A stretch of 19,187 nucleotides of DNA from Candidatus Woesebacteria bacterium UBA925 (GCA_002293705.1 DBDT01000083.1:1-19187), one strand, 5' to 3'. Numbered from the stretch's first letter, positions 8,396 to 15,080 are shown. Program-made: numbers and translations. Notes: a model not told the origin generated them from the sequence alone.

Positions 8396-8401
8396 ATAAT
8401 A
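8396..8401 (-). promoter_or_regulatory. -10 element for leaderless DUF4012-rplY operon
   Basis: Read on the - strand, TATTAT lies 6 nt before the ATG at 8389. No Shine-Dalgarno is present. The rest of the 185-bp gap up to 8574 shows no gene or structure I can support. Confidence 0.45.
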
Positions 8402-8574
8402 GCCTACAATTTACGGTTTATATAAAGGTACTTTACAGTTGCCGCATTAATTATTTTTCTTCGTGGGATTAGGTGAAAGGGGTAGTTGGAAGTTAACCGA
8501 ATAGTCTAATTACAAGTTTGAATAAGCTTAAGTGGGTAATAGGGAAGTTTTATCGTGGTAGTTGGAGCAAGGTG

Positions 8575-8976
8575 TTAGTTTGCGTCTAAAACTTCATTGA
8601 CAAGTTTATCCGCATCTTTATTGTTGTGTCTTAACACGTGTGTATAGGAAACTTTTATACCGCTATTTCTTTCTATCTCTTTTATTTTTGAAGCAATCAC
8701 AGAAAGGGAGCTATCTTTTATTTTATAAATTCCAGTAATTTGTTTTACAACCAATTCTGAATCAAGGAAAAAATTTACTTGAGAAATATTGTTTGCCACC
8801 ACCCAGTTCCATGCGTTTAGTAACCCCATATATTCTGCTTTATTATTTGTTGATTCACCCAAGTAAACACCTGCTTTGTAAACTATCTCACCATCTGTAT
8901 TTTTGACAACAAACGCAGATGCTGCGGGTCCTGGGTTGCCGCGCGATCCACCATCTGTAAATATGTTTACTACCAC
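8575..8976 (-). CDS. rnhA: Ribonuclease HI-like protein (RVT_3 type)
   Basis: A 133-aa RNase H-fold protein expected to cut the RNA strand of RNA-DNA hybrids. The catalytic acids are all visible: D8 in FTDGGSRGNPGP, E48 in STNNKAEYMGLL, D72 in FLDSELVVKQ, and D123 in HNNKDADKLVNE. The form lacks the basic handle of E. coli RNase HI and fits the short RVT_3/YpdQ-like group, so the symbol is approximate. The start is GTG at 8976, with TACAAT 6 nt upstream and no Shine-Dalgarno. It lies 30 nt after the Wzy-like gene, but the intervening -10 box suggests independent transcription. The product acts in the cytoplasm, in R-loop or primer removal. Confidence 0.92.
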   Translation of the reverse strand: MVVNIFTDGGSRGNPGPAASAFVVKNTDGEIVYKAGVYLGESTNNKAEYMGLLNAWNWVVANNISQVNFFLDSELVVKQITGIYKIKDSSLSVIASKIKEIERNSGIKVSYTHVLRHNNKDADKLVNEVLDAN

Positions 8977-8982
8977 GAGAGG

Positions 8983-8988
8983 ATTGTA
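8983..8988 (-). promoter_or_regulatory. -10 element for leaderless rnhA
   Basis: On the - strand, TACAAT (within TATACAAT) lies 6 nt before the GTG start, inside the 30-nt gap after the Wzy-like gene. Confidence 0.5.
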
Positions 8989-9006
8989 TACTTTTATTTT
9001 TGAAAG

Positions 9007-10203
9007 TTAAAGACTACTTTCAGATTTATGTAATACTTCTTTTTCTTCATGCGAAGATAATGCCAATAACAAGACTAAAACAAGCATTGGCTGATTGAGA
9101 GTTAGAAAGTAGTGATCAAACATTCCAATTGTAAGGGTGGCCACTATAAGTTTGAGTGCGTATGGGGTTGTTTTCCTAACTAAAGTGAAAATTAGGGCGG
9201 CAAAAATTAAAAATCCAAAAGATGCCTCCGAAAGTGTTAATCCTAAGAAATTGTGGACTGGTTGAAGCCAATACCTACCAGTATCAAAGGAAGCGTTTTT
9301 AGATGTTGCAAAAGTAAATGTTCCAAACCCACTTCCAAAAATTGGGTATTGCAAAAATAATTCTTTTGCTCTCTCTGATAATATTATTCTCTCATTTATT
9401 GATTTTGGCAAATCTAACATTTTTTCATTTACTGGTATCAACCAGAGGATCAGTGGAGCAAACAGTAAAACAGTAACTGTAAGGTTTATATATTTTTTAC
9501 TTGAAAAAAATAAGCCTACAAGAAGAGCAAGGAGTGCAGATATCGACTGTGTTAAAAATATCACTGTAAGAGGGAGGAGAAGAAATACTTTTCGCCATGG
9601 CTTTAAGTTAACGTTTGTAAAATACAATATCCCCATTGTCATGTATCCGGCCAGAATATTTGGATGGGGAGTAGTGGCATATGGTGAAAGAGTTAATCTA
9701 CCAAGCCAGTTTGAAAGTTGAATCCCTGAAAAAGAAGTGGAAAGAGGTCTTTCTCCAAGATAGTACATAAGCCCTCCTATGCTTGACCCTTTAATAAACT
9801 GCAGCCAAGAAATGGTTACAAGCATTAACCCAGATAGCACAATTGCAGGAGCTTTGATGTCTTTGTAATCATCCACTGACTTAGCTACTGCTACAAACAA
9901 TAGTCCCAAAAGGTATAGTCTTAAAAACCGATATGCGCTAAGAAGTGGAAGCTGAGAAAAATAGGAGTTAATAACAGCAAAAAGTAAAAACAACAGAGAG
10001 TAGACAACCAACTCTTTGCTCAATATTTTTTTAATTGAAAAAATTAAAAAAAGCACAAGCAGAAAGTCTGTTGCAAATATTGCAGGGGAAAGATAGTCAA
10101 CCCTTACACCAAAAGGCGTAGACCATTCTGGCCAAAAATTGACACTAAGTTGTGTTGGGGAGAAAACAATTAAGAGGAAAAGTAATAACTTCCTTAGTTT
10201 CAC
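9007..10203 (-). CDS. O-antigen ligase / Wzy-type polymerase-like membrane protein
   Basis: A 398-aa polytopic membrane protein with about ten hydrophobic segments. The Wzy_C-type signature is the loop between late helices: QYPIFGSGFGTFTF, then PVHNFLGLTLSEASFGFL, resembling the GxGxGxF ... HN ... E pattern of O-antigen ligases and polysaccharide polymerases. Such proteins join or polymerise lipid-linked oligosaccharides on the outer face of the membrane. Which polymer is made here cannot be told, because no glycosyltransferase cluster is in the window. The start is GTG at 10203, overlapping the khpB TGA stop as GTGA, so it is probably translated by coupling from the khpB mRNA. The C-terminal ~15 residues are charged and cytoplasmic. 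Confidence 0.85.
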   Translation of the reverse strand: MKLRKLLLFLLIVFSPTQLSVNFWPEWSTPFGVRVDYLSPAIFATDFLLVLFLIFSIKKILSKELVVYSLLFLLFAVINSYFSQLPLLSAYRFLRLYLLGLLFVAVAKSVDDYKDIKAPAIVLSGLMLVTISWLQFIKGSSIGGLMYYLGERPLSTSFSGIQLSNWLGRLTLSPYATTPHPNILAGYMTMGILYFTNVNLKPWRKVFLLLPLTVIFLTQSISALLALLVGLFFSSKKYINLTVTVLLFAPLILWLIPVNEKMLDLPKSINERIILSERAKELFLQYPIFGSGFGTFTFATSKNASFDTGRYWLQPVHNFLGLTLSEASFGFLIFAALIFTLVRKTTPYALKLIVATLTIGMFDHYFLTLNQPMLVLVLLLALSSHEEKEVLHKSESSL

Positions 10204-10661
10204 GAGGAGGTAACAACCATGTATCTTTCAACTCCTTCACCGGCTGACTCACTTTTAACACCACCAATTTCAGATAGTGCAGTATGAATTACTCTTCTTT
10301 GAGCAGGATTTAGGTTATAAAGGTATTGTGGCTCACCAGTCGACTTGGCACGATCAGCAGCTTGTTTGGCCAAAGAAACCAAGTACTCCTCATGCTTTGC
10401 TTTCCAACCAGCAATATCAACACTCAACTTAACCCATTCACCGGTCCTTGCTCTCATTGCCATAGACAAGAATGACTGAATTGCACCAAGAGTGGCCCCA
10501 TGTGCCCCAATTAGAAGACCTGATGATTCAGGACTGTCGATTGTGACTATATGAACATCACCCTCAGAATTTACAACAACACTTCCTTGAATAGACAAAA
10601 GAGTGAGAAGTTTTTCTGTTAGTTCTTGTAGTTGGGAGCTGGTTGAGCTAGATTTTGACAT
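10200..10661 (-). CDS. khpB: KhpB (Jag/EloR) RNA-binding protein, KH and R3H domains
   Basis: A 153-aa cytoplasmic RNA-binding protein. The KH-like domain holds the GxxG loop in SGLLIGAHGATLGAIQ (about residues 47-62). The C-terminal R3H domain shows LNPAQRRVIHTALSEI followed by SESAGEGVERYMVV. In Firmicutes, KhpB works with KhpA and affects cell division and envelope growth; that is family knowledge, not shown here. The N-terminal Jag domain of longer homologues is absent, leaving only a short serine-rich lead. It occupies the expected place after yidC in the origin cluster but has its own extended -10 box. Its stop overlaps the start of the Wzy-like gene. Confidence 0.94.
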   Translation of the reverse strand: MSKSSSTSSQLQELTEKLLTLLSIQGSVVVNSEGDVHIVTIDSPESSGLLIGAHGATLGAIQSFLSMAMRARTGEWVKLSVDIAGWKAKHEEYLVSLAKQAADRAKSTGEPQYLYNLNPAQRRVIHTALSEIGGVKSESAGEGVERYMVVTSS

Positions 10662-10669
10662 TTGAAGCT

Positions 10670-10678
10670 ATTGTAGCA
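10670..10678 (-). promoter_or_regulatory. Extended -10 element for khpB
   Basis: On the - strand TGC-TACAAT ends 8 nt before the khpB ATG. A possible -35 (TTGAGG, + strand 10692-10697) lies 16 nt upstream. The promoter falls in the 32-nt gap after yidC. Confidence 0.5.
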
Positions 10679-10693
10679 GATAAGTTCAAAACC

Positions 10694-11521
10694 TCAAACA
10701 GTAGCTGGGGGGTCGACTTTAAATCCAAGTTTTTTGGCAAATGGGGTTAGACCACCCCAGCCAAAGTTATTGTACTGCCTGATTGCAGAAACTATTGAAA
10801 ATACACACCAATAAAGAGCTAGTCCTGAGGGGAAATTTAGACCAAACAAGATTGTTGTTAGTGGGAGGTAGTAAACCATAGATGATTGCATGGCTACAGC
10901 AAAGTCATCAACCTCGCTTTTGGTCTTTTCTGCCACTTTCTCTTCTTGCTCAACAAATGGCATAGCTATTTTTGCTGACAAGAACTGAACCAAAGCTGCC
11001 AAAATTAATACTACGCCAGGAATTGGAAAGGGTAGACCTGGGATGTTAAACCTGTCAGGGGTGGTCACATCCAAATAGAGGAAAGATTTATTGATTTGGT
11101 AATTTTCAGCAAACTTAAGTGGGGCGTACAAAAGATTGTTAAACTCACTACTAATAGTACCGTGGCCAGCAAGAAGCTTGGTGAAGACAGAATAGAAAGA
11201 GATTAGGATAACCAATTGAACAATCTGGGGTAGACACCCAGCTGTTGGATTAATGCCCCTGGCCTTGTAAAGATCCGCCTGGGCCTTCATAAGACCCTGC
11301 TTATCATCAGCATATTTCTTTTTAAGCTTGGCAATCTCAGGCTGCAGTGCCCTCATTTTCTTTGCAGCAATCATTGATGGGCGAACTAGCGGGGTTAGGA
11401 TTAAAACCAAAAAGAGAGTGAAGCCAATTATGGCCACCCCCAAGTTTTGACCAAATAAGTTGTAAAAAAGAATCAGACCATTGGCAAGCGGCATGGTCAA
11501 AAGCTGGTCAAATATATTCAT
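10694..11521 (-). CDS. yidC: Membrane protein insertase YidC, short form
   Basis: YidC/Oxa1/Alb3 insertase, 275 aa from the chosen start. Five hydrophobic segments are visible: the first around GVAIIGFTLFLVLILTPLV, the second around IVQLVILISFYSVF, the third around GVVLILAALVQFLSAKIA, and the last two in YLPLTTILFGLNFPSGLALY and CVFSIVSAI. The groove arginine after the first segment is in LVRPSM, followed by the cytoplasmic hairpin KKMRALQPEIAKLKKKYAD and the family motif NPTAGCLPQIVQL. The large periplasmic domain of Gram-negative YidC is absent. A GTG at 11572 would add 17 residues, but the ATG at 11521 is preferred because TGC-TACAAT ends 5 nt upstream. It is divergent from the unknown gene at 11585. 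Confidence 0.95.
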   Translation of the reverse strand: MNIFDQLLTMPLANGLILFYNLFGQNLGVAIIGFTLFLVLILTPLVRPSMIAAKKMRALQPEIAKLKKKYADDKQGLMKAQADLYKARGINPTAGCLPQIVQLVILISFYSVFTKLLAGHGTISSEFNNLLYAPLKFAENYQINKSFLYLDVTTPDRFNIPGLPFPIPGVVLILAALVQFLSAKIAMPFVEQEEKVAEKTKSEVDDFAVAMQSSMVYYLPLTTILFGLNFPSGLALYWCVFSIVSAIRQYNNFGWGGLTPFAKKLGFKVDPPATV

Positions 11522-11526
11522 ACGCA

Positions 11527-11535
11527 ATTGTAGCA
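11527..11535 (-). promoter_or_regulatory. Extended -10 element for leaderless yidC
   Basis: On the - strand TGC-TACAAT ends 5 nt before the ATG at 11521. It matches the khpB element base for base and supports the shorter yidC start. Confidence 0.5.
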
Positions 11536-11572
11536 GAAGAGCATCTGCGTAACTGTATTTGCAAGCATACAC

Positions 11573-11578
11573 TATAAT
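11573..11578 (+). promoter_or_regulatory. Consensus -10 for the unknown gene at 11585
   Basis: A perfect TATAAT lies 6 nt before the ATG. The same bases read on the - strand contain TATTAT (11579-11574), so the element could fire in both directions between the divergent genes. Confidence 0.6.
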
Positions 11579-11584
11579 AAAACC

Positions 11585-12331
11585 ATGGAGAACGAAGATT
11601 TAAGAAAAGAAAATGAGTCGGCATCTAACACAAAACTTTACAGAGGCTATATTGGTCCCCAATCGACGTCTGAGGAGATGCTTTCCAGGTCAGATCAAAC
11701 GTCAATAGAAGAACTATTAAGCACATGGAATGACCCGCACGATACAAAGTATGCCGAAAAACTGATTTGGGTTACACCCGATGAAAGTTTTGCCAAAGGA
11801 GTCGTAGCAATGAGATATATTATTAAGTGTGCAATGACAGCAAGAGAAAGTGGGGGTCTGATAGAAGATGCCGATTTCGTTCCAAGATTAGCTGAATACA
11901 ACCCCTCAGAAGAGGCTGCTCTATACGAGGCAGACGGCAAAGTAATCCACAACGCAAACATTGAACATGGACTAGAGAAAAAGGAATACGTAATTGGCTC
12001 AATTCCCCCAGAAGACATTACTCAAAGAACAATATCAAAAGAGTCACTACAGAGATTGAAAGCAGAACTAGAGTCAACCAGGGGGGTTACAGACAATATC
12101 TACAGAGCCACACGCATACTAACAGAGGTGTCCGGAAGCGACTTTATGGATGAATTAACAGAATCAATACGAGGCAAGACTTTAAAAGAAGCGATTCCGC
12201 TAGTTGTTGATTTTTACAAAAACAAAGGTGTGAGCAGTCTGCAAGTAGAGGATCTGCTGTCAAATGGACTGTTTGCATTTTCTGCGTATTTCAATAAAAT
12301 TGCCGATTCCTGTACATACGAGGTCGACTAA
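11585..12331 (+). CDS. Uncharacterised protein, possible ADP-ribosyltransferase-like fold
   Basis: A 248-aa soluble protein with no signal peptide or membrane helix; I do not recognise its family. Its motif order is faintly like R-S-E-type ADP-ribosyltransferases: TKLYRGYIG (R20), then LIWVTPDESFAKGV (61-73), then EKKEYVIGSIPPEDI (131-145, with E131/E134). The second motif resembles the common pattern in which a hydrophobic strand and T/S-P-D precede a helix. The last ~95 residues are predicted helical and may be a separate domain. The gene lies on the + strand inside a - strand origin cluster, between yidD and yidC, with its own TATAAT and a leaderless start. Its stop overlaps the yidD stop by 4 bases. 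It could equally be an unrelated housekeeping orphan. The coding call is firm; the fold assignment is weak. Confidence 0.85.
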   Translation: MENEDLRKENESASNTKLYRGYIGPQSTSEEMLSRSDQTSIEELLSTWNDPHDTKYAEKLIWVTPDESFAKGVVAMRYIIKCAMTARESGGLIEDADFVPRLAEYNPSEEAALYEADGKVIHNANIEHGLEKKEYVIGSIPPEDITQRTISKESLQRLKAELESTRGVTDNIYRATRILTEVSGSDFMDELTESIRGKTLKEAIPLVVDFYKNKGVSSLQVEDLLSNGLFAFSAYFNKIADSCTYEVD

Positions 12332-12537
12332 ACGGGATCATACCCTGAACCACCGCCAGGCCTACAGCGAAGAACTCTTTTAATAGACAGGGCAGTACCG
12401 CTGATAATCCCATGCTTGGTTAGCGCTTCAGCTGCATACTGACTACAAGTTGGAGTAAACCTGCAACCATGACCAAACAGAACAAAGATCATAAACGAGA
12501 GAGAATTTTTATAGATAGTTAATAGCACCTGGTACAT
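12328..12537 (-). CDS. yidD: Membrane protein insertion efficiency factor YidD
   Basis: A 69-aa protein with the family core HGCRFTPTCSQYAAEAL, then HGIISGTALSIKRVLRCRPGG and the terminal GYDPV. YidD is a small, inner-face membrane-associated protein that helps YidC-dependent insertion; the N-terminal ~24 residues form the amphipathic/hydrophobic part (LLTIYKNSLSFMIFVLF). The start ATG lies 14 nt after the rnpA stop, so it is co-transcribed with rpmH and rnpA. In most genomes yidC follows directly; here an opposite-strand gene intervenes and the two stop codons overlap. Confidence 0.96.
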   Translation of the reverse strand: MYQVLLTIYKNSLSFMIFVLFGHGCRFTPTCSQYAAEALTKHGIISGTALSIKRVLRCRPGGGSGYDPV

Positions 12538-12551
12538 TTTGCTAGCTATTT

Positions 12552-12884
12552 TTAACCAATCTTGGTAAGGGTAAATTCAATGTCAGCCGAGATGGCACTA
12601 AGCGAGGCACCAGCAGCCGACCTTTTGGCTATAAACACAAAATCTTTAGCGGCTGATTTAAAGCCTGCTGATAACCTAAGGGCTTCAGAGGTTAACCTCT
12701 TGATCCTATTTCTTGTCACTGAAAGGGGGCTTACCTTTGGGCTTACAACAAATGCACATCTTGGGTGCCCAAGGGTGTTGGGGGAGTAAACAATAATAAA
12801 GTAATCAGTGTGAAGTTTGTCGCCTGTTTGTTTCAAATTTTCAATTTCAGAGGAACTGGTTAGGCGATTTATCCTAGAAAGCAT
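12552..12884 (-). CDS. rnpA: Ribonuclease P protein component
   Basis: The 110-aa protein subunit of RNase P, which helps the RNA subunit bind pre-tRNA and mature its 5' end. The RNR signature is SVTRNRIKRLTSEALR (about residues 56-71). The leading MLSRINRLTSSSEIENLKQTG is the usual N-terminal element, and FVVSPKVSPLSVTRNRIKR spans the conserved central strand. The C-terminus (DFVFIAKRSAAGASLSAISADI) fits the family. The start ATG lies 2 nt after the rpmH stop with no Shine-Dalgarno, suggesting translational re-initiation. No RNase P RNA gene was seen in this window. Confidence 0.96.
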   Translation of the reverse strand: MLSRINRLTSSSEIENLKQTGDKLHTDYFIIVYSPNTLGHPRCAFVVSPKVSPLSVTRNRIKRLTSEALRLSAGFKSAAKDFVFIAKRSAAGASLSAISADIEFTLTKIG

Positions 12885-12886
12885 TG

Positions 12887-13024
12887 TTAGACAGCCAAAC
12901 GGGTTCTTCCGTGAGCTCTTCTTTTGGAGATAACTTTAGCTCCCTTGGTAGTAGACATTTTTGTTCGAAAGCCTAGCTTTCTCCTTTTTGTCTTGCTTCC
13001 TTGGAAAGTTCTTTTTGTAGACAT
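12887..13024 (-). CDS. rpmH: Ribosomal protein bL34
   Basis: A 45-aa, strongly basic protein read on the - strand. It begins MSTKRTFQGSKTKRRK, continues with LGFRTKMSTTKGAKV and ends SKRRAHGRTRLAV, matching the bL34 pattern KRTFQPSxxKRxRxHGFRxRM...GRxVLxxRRxKGRxxL. The usual proline after FQ is replaced by glycine. It is the first gene of the rpmH-rnpA-yidD unit and has the best promoter in the window (TTGAAA, 18 nt, TATACT). The ATG is 5 nt after the -10 box, so the mRNA is probably leaderless. It belongs to the large ribosomal subunit and is the normal dnaA neighbour in bacteria. Confidence 0.96.
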   Translation of the reverse strand: MSTKRTFQGSKTKRRKLGFRTKMSTTKGAKVISKRRAHGRTRLAV

Positions 13025-13029
13025 TGCCT

Positions 13030-13059
13030 AGTATAAGGCCAACTGGGGTGTTTTTTCAA
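13030..13059 (-). promoter_or_regulatory. Promoter of rpmH-rnpA-yidD
   Basis: On the - strand the -35 TTGAAA (+ strand 13054-13059) and -10 TATACT (13030-13035) are separated by 18 nt. The rpmH ATG follows 5 nt after the -10 box. It is the most complete sigma-70-like promoter seen here. Confidence 0.7.
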
Positions 13060-13081
13060 GGCTGCCTATTCCTAGGCAGCC
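13060..13081 (-). repeat. Perfect 9-bp hairpin after the 95-aa gene
   Basis: GGCTGCCTA and TAGGCAGCC form a perfect 9-bp stem with a TTCC (or GGAA) loop. It lies 8 nt after the stop of the 95-aa gene and directly abuts the rpmH -35 box. There is no T-tract after it on the - strand, so it is not a standard intrinsic terminator. It may protect the mRNA end or act as an operator. Confidence 0.6.
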
Positions 13082-13089
13082 CAAACGAC

Positions 13090-13377
13090 TCACACTACAG
13101 TGAATTGGTTGAAGATTTTCTGAATCCAAGACCGCAAAAGTACAACCACTCCATCGCTTGTGTCACACCCCGGCATAAGCTGCAAGCTTAACCTACCTGG
13201 ATGTTCAAGGTCACCACAACTTACTCCAACCACAAAGGGGATCCTCATAAGGTTTAGGATTGTTTGAGCTAAATCCATGTGCGCACCCAGAAGCTCTATT
13301 CCGATGTGTGGAATGTTGTGTGGGCTAGTTGGGTGTTTAAACACTACTCTCAACTCTGGCTTATTGTCCGTACCCAT
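13090..13377 (-). CDS. Uncharacterised 95-aa protein between rpmH and dnaA
   Basis: A short, soluble protein with no signal peptide, membrane helix or family I recognise. Notable stretches are HPTSPHNIPHIGIELLGAHMD, a possible amphipathic helix LAQTILNLMRIP, and the two-cysteine segment VSCGDLEHPGRLSLQLMPGC. It reads as a real gene because AGGAGG (+ strand 13382-13387) lies 4 nt before its ATG, the only full Shine-Dalgarno in the window, and because it fills the gap between rpmH and dnaA without overlapping either. It is divergent from dnaA, sharing a 128-bp region that contains a DnaA box. A role in replication control is only a guess from position. Confidence 0.7.
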   Translation of the reverse strand: MGTDNKPELRVVFKHPTSPHNIPHIGIELLGAHMDLAQTILNLMRIPFVVGVSCGDLEHPGRLSLQLMPGCDTSDGVVVLLRSWIQKIFNQFTVV

Positions 13378-13381
13378 AAAT

Positions 13382-13387
13382 CCTCCT
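13382..13387 (-). promoter_or_regulatory. Shine-Dalgarno of the 95-aa gene
   Basis: AGGAGG on the - strand, 4 nt before the ATG at 13377. It fixes the start of the 95-aa gene and contrasts with the leaderless neighbours. A 12-bp palindrome (TTCAAGCTTGAA, 13396-13407) lies just upstream. Confidence 0.65.
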
Positions 13388-13455
13388 AAAGGTTATTCAA
13401 GCTTGAATTCTACTCCACCTGACACAGTTTCATCCACTTACTCCTATTGATGAAT

Positions 13456-13464
13456 TGTGGATAA
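13456..13464 (-). promoter_or_regulatory. Consensus DnaA box upstream of dnaA
   Basis: TTATCCACA, a perfect 9-mer on the - strand, lies 41 nt before the dnaA ATG. A weaker copy (TCATCCACT, 13430-13438) lies on the other strand. It could repress dnaA or form the upstream half of a bipartite origin. A possible dnaA promoter (TTGTTA, 17 nt, TTTTAT with an upstream TG) begins just downstream and ends at 13494, 11 nt before the start codon. Confidence 0.8.
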
Positions 13465-13505
13465 CTTGTTAAAAAGAATGTACCTGCTTTTTATGAACAA
13501 CGATT

Positions 13506-14897
13506 ATGCAACCTCTTGGAAAAACAGACAAAAAAGATATTTGGAAGCTTGTACTAGATAGTGTAAAGGTAGCCCTCTCTGAAGCCTCATTTAAAACCTG
13601 GGTCAGCAAAACCCATTTAGCTAGTATTAGAAAGGTCGATGCAACCCGCTACATAGCAGAAGTTGGTTGTGACACTGTTATGGTGAGGCAATACGTACAA
13701 GAGAGATACTTTGGTCTACTCCAAGAAGCACTCATAAAAGCAATCGGAGCTCCTTGCGACCTTACTTTCTCAATCAAGACTGACCCAGAGAGAATGGCTG
13801 AGCCAAGCGGAGACTCAGCTGGACCACTATTTGAGGAGACCGACAATAGTGAGGCCTTAATGAGAAAGATGTCTGAGGCACATATCAGACCATACTTCAC
13901 CTTCGCAAACTTTGCAGTTTCAGGGAGCAACCAACTAGCCTGGGCTGCAGCCGAGGCTGTAGCTAAGTCACCAGGTAATGCCTACAATCCTTTGTTTATT
14001 TGGGGAGGGGTAGGGGTTGGAAAAACCCACTTAATGCATGCAGTGGGAATAACCATGCTCAAAAAATCACTAAGTGCTAAGGTGCTTGCAGTAACAGGCG
14101 AGGACTTTACCAACGATATTGTTCAGGGAATCAGGTCAAAAAACACACACGAGGTTAGGGCAAAGTACAGAAAACTTGATGCGCTATTTGTTGATGATGT
14201 GCAGTTTATCGCAGGCAAGGACACAGCTCAGGAAGAATTTTTCCACACTTTTAACGCAGTCACCTCAGCAGGGGGGCAGATAATCATGACAAGCGACAGA
14301 CCTCCAACTGAGATTAAAAAATTAGAAGACAGATTAAGGAGCAGGTTTGAAGCAGGACTTATTGTAGACATTAGTCAGCCGGATTTTGAACTGAGGTGTG
14401 CCATTACCCAGATCAAAGCAGAGCAGAAGGGGATTAACCTTGAAAGCACACTAGTGCACCTAATTGCTGCAAACACTCTTGGGGCAAGACAAATAGAAGG
14501 ATTCCTGGTTCGCCTTTCATCTGAACTACTCATGAGAAAAGCCGACCCAGATGAGGAACTTATTAAAAAGCTTTTAACCAAAGGAGAAGGTGAGGTACTG
14601 GTTGAAAAGACCAGAGAGGTATCAACTGACAAGTTAATAGACGCCGTGTGCAAGCACTATCAAATCAACAAGAGACAAATACTTGGAAACGGCAGGAGCA
14701 GGATGGTTTCTTACCCAAGACACATCCTCATGTACCTGCTTCGCATGGAAATGCAGGTACCTTACGAAGAACTGGGTCAGGTATTGGGTGGGCGAGACCA
14801 CTCAACCATCATGCATGGAGTTAATAAAATTGCCAGCAGCGCCTCAACTGATCCCGACATAAGACGGGACATAGAGGGGATAAAAGCTCTTTTGTAA
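13506..14897 (+). CDS. dnaA: Chromosomal replication initiator DnaA
   Basis: A 463-aa initiator ATPase that binds DnaA boxes, forms a filament on oriC and opens the origin. Domain I covers about residues 1-90. The domain II linker is short (about 98-130). Domain III (AAA+) begins at YFTFANFAVSGSNQLA, with Walker A GGVGVGKTH at about 167-175, Walker B LFVDDVQF at about 227-234, and the arginine-finger/box VII region EDRLRSRFEAGL near 275. Domain IV carries the DNA-binding signature GGRDHSTIMHGVNKI at about 427-441. All key residues are present. The start ATG is 41 nt after a perfect DnaA box. The main DnaA-box cluster begins immediately after its stop, so the gene sits between two sets of binding sites. 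Confidence 0.98.
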   Translation: MQPLGKTDKKDIWKLVLDSVKVALSEASFKTWVSKTHLASIRKVDATRYIAEVGCDTVMVRQYVQERYFGLLQEALIKAIGAPCDLTFSIKTDPERMAEPSGDSAGPLFEETDNSEALMRKMSEAHIRPYFTFANFAVSGSNQLAWAAAEAVAKSPGNAYNPLFIWGGVGVGKTHLMHAVGITMLKKSLSAKVLAVTGEDFTNDIVQGIRSKNTHEVRAKYRKLDALFVDDVQFIAGKDTAQEEFFHTFNAVTSAGGQIIMTSDRPPTEIKKLEDRLRSRFEAGLIVDISQPDFELRCAITQIKAEQKGINLESTLVHLIAANTLGARQIEGFLVRLSSELLMRKADPDEELIKKLLTKGEGEVLVEKTREVSTDKLIDAVCKHYQINKRQILGNGRSRMVSYPRHILMYLLRMEMQVPYEELGQVLGGRDHSTIMHGVNKIASSASTDPDIRRDIEGIKALL

Positions 14898-15034
14898 TGT
14901 GGAAATGTTGAAAAGTCCCGTGGAATATCCACTTATCCACCGTGAAAACAAAGTTTTCCACAATTTTGTCCACACGTCTCTCTAGGCTATTGTTGAAAAC
15001 TTTTTCAAGGCTAGTCACGCAGAAGAATCCACCG

Positions 15035-15080
15035 AGATCCACAGTACTACTACTAGCACTACTAAATAATATTAAGAAAG
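15035..15080 (+). other. Basal unwinding element: DnaA box, DnaA-trios, AT-rich DNA
   Basis: AGATCCACA (15035-15043, two mismatches from the box) is followed after one base by TACTACTACTA, a GC interruption, and ACTACTAAA (15045-15066), then AT-rich TAATATTAAG. The TAC/ACT triplets are the DnaA-trio pattern (TAG on the other strand) known from B. subtilis to load DnaA on single strands. Order and spacing match that architecture. Confidence 0.75.

Noticed and set aside
6275..11521. Alternative genetic code (TGA as glycine)
   Set aside because: TGA ends DUF4012, khpB and yidC at the expected family lengths, and no in-frame TGA interrupts any gene.
11522..11572. Longer yidC start (GTG at 11572, adding 17 residues)
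   Set aside because: The extra residues (YACKYSYADALLLQLR) do not look like a YidC N-terminus, there is no Shine-Dalgarno, and TGC-TACAAT sits 5 nt before the internal ATG.
12562..12789. 75-codon + strand frame opposite rnpA
   Set aside because: It is the antisense of a firmly identified gene, with no promoter or family resemblance.
13060..13081. Intrinsic terminator call for the 9-bp hairpin
   Set aside because: No T-tract follows it on the - strand; the T-run on the + strand lies before the stem, and no + strand gene ends there.
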